This document shows positions 63,496 to 64,000 of a stretch of 64,000 nucleotides of DNA, piece after piece. Every line of letters begins with the position of its first letter. The first letter of the stretch is position 1. The position numbers and the translations under genes were made by a program. The notes beneath the pieces were generated by a model that did not search any database, was not told the origin of the DNA, and saw only the letters and a program-made list of their open reading frames with translations. The DNA comes from Salinispora vitiensis (GTDB taxonomy: Bacteria; Actinomycetota; Actinomycetes; Mycobacteriales; Micromonosporaceae), in NCBI RefSeq assembly GCF_000378825.1, contig NZ_KB900388.1, positions 4,161,901 to 4,225,900 of the forward strand, written 5' to 3'.

Positions 63496-64000
63496 GTGAT
63501 CCACTTCCCGGCGCAACGGCGCGATCCGCTGAGCGCGTTGAGTTTGCGGTTGGCCGCGGCCCTCGGGCTCGTCCTCGCCAGCGTCGCCGTGGTGTGGCTC
63601 GACCGGGACGGCTATCGGGACGCCAACCGTGACTCGGACGGGCTGAGCCTCCTCGACTGCTTCTACTACGTTGTGGTTTCCCTCTCCACCACCGGGTACG
63701 GCGACATCGCCCCGGTCTCGGAGTCGGCCCGCCTGATCAACGTCCTCTACATCACCCCGGCCCGGGTCATCTTTCTGATCATCTTGGTCGGCACCACCCT
63801 GGAAGTCCTGACCGAGCAGTACCGGACCGGCCGTCGCCTGTCCCGGTGGAGGAGAGCTGTGAAGGATCACGTCATCATCTGCGGCTACGGCACCAAGGGC
63901 CGCAGTGCGATCTCCGCCCTGCTCGAGAACGGTTTCGACAAGTCCAGGATCGTGGTGGTCGAACGCAGCGGCGCCGCCCTGCGGCAGGCGACCTCGGCCG
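63496..64000 (+). CDS. TrkA-N domain potassium channel (partial, cut by window end)
   Basis: At least 168 residues from GTG 63496; the right end is outside the window. Two membrane segments around the pore: SLRLAAALGLVLASVAVVWL, the selectivity filter STTGYGDIAP, then INVLYITPARVIFLIILVGTTLEVL, followed by the RCK/TrkA-N Rossmann start HVIICGYGTKGRSAISALLENG. A MthK-like ligand-gated K+ channel of the 2TM-RCK class. Divergent from the ClgR-like gene. Confidence 0.88.
   Translation, partial: MIHFPAQRRDPLSALSLRLAAALGLVLASVAVVWLDRDGYRDANRDSDGLSLLDCFYYVVVSLSTTGYGDIAPVSESARLINVLYITPARVIFLIILVGTTLEVLTEQYRTGRRLSRWRRAVKDHVIICGYGTKGRSAISALLENGFDKSRIVVVERSGAALRQATSA

Overview
The window is high-GC actinobacterial chromosome. 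Many genes start with GTG or TTG and third codon positions are strongly G/C. The XRE/DUF5753 + DUF397 modules, the small Micromonospora-type helper proteins at 49-50 kb and the ClpP-ClgR pair point to Micromonosporaceae (Micromonospora/Salinispora-like). That family assignment is inference; no rRNA gene is present to settle it.

Left part (1-25.3 kb) is an accessory, decaying region. It opens with nested transposase remnants (IS3, IS5) and a two-gene AbiEii-type toxin-antitoxin-like pair behind an 18-bp palindrome. Two ~70-bp direct repeats, each the 5' half of a tRNA gene broken in the anticodon loop, bracket 2.1-12.6 kb. That segment carries a PhzF-like enzyme, a TetR/SRPBCC divergent pair, an APC permease, a SufR-like regulator-cupin-monooxygenase operon and two drug-type ABC exporters. 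Beyond it lie an MFS exporter, IS110 and ArsR/GNAT wreckage, a second MFS exporter with a NUDIX hydrolase, a LuxR/histidine-kinase two-component system, and a MacB/FtsX-type ABC exporter followed by three consecutive hairpins. A HEPN-domain protein sits next to a fragment of a second antitoxin like the one at 0.7 kb.

Middle part (25.3-47 kb) is mixed. It holds a VOC protein, a DUF1345 membrane protein, a PyrE-type phosphoribosyltransferase, two tandem paralogues of unknown function, an LPITG-anchored choice-of-anchor-A surface protein and a Ser-Gly-Ser repeat protein. Cobalamin-dependent methionine synthase metH follows, with a recognisable S-adenosylhomocysteine riboswitch that appears to switch an anti-Shine-Dalgarno hairpin. 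Next to it is the most unusual operon of the window: three translationally coupled genes encoding two different members of the tryptophan-2,3-dioxygenase/PrnB heme superfamily around a class V PLP enzyme. A GT-C-like membrane protein, an MFS exporter, a GNAT, RtcB RNA ligase with a DUF3626 protein, and a methyltransferase/APH-kinase pair complete it.

Right part (47-64 kb) begins with one intact and one wrecked XRE-DUF397 module, then a small-protein cassette behind a 16-bp palindrome. A polysaccharide deacetylase/MGDG-type glycosyltransferase pair and luxS, whose Shine-Dalgarno is buried in an 8-bp inverted repeat, follow. Then come MFS exporters, an NmrA oxidoreductase with a MerR/SoxR-like box, a short-chain dehydrogenase, a GH15 glycosidase, tandem quinol-monooxygenase-like genes, an AEC transporter, clpP with a ClgR-like regulator, and the start of a TrkA-N potassium channel cut by the window edge.

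How they fit: metH (SAH-responsive) and luxS both serve the activated methyl cycle and each has leader RNA structure. Six or more exporters with adjacent regulators suggest a drug/stress-resistance theme. Repeated remnants of transposases, regulators, glycosyltransferase and SARP-type domains show that the left 25 kb is a recombination hot spot.
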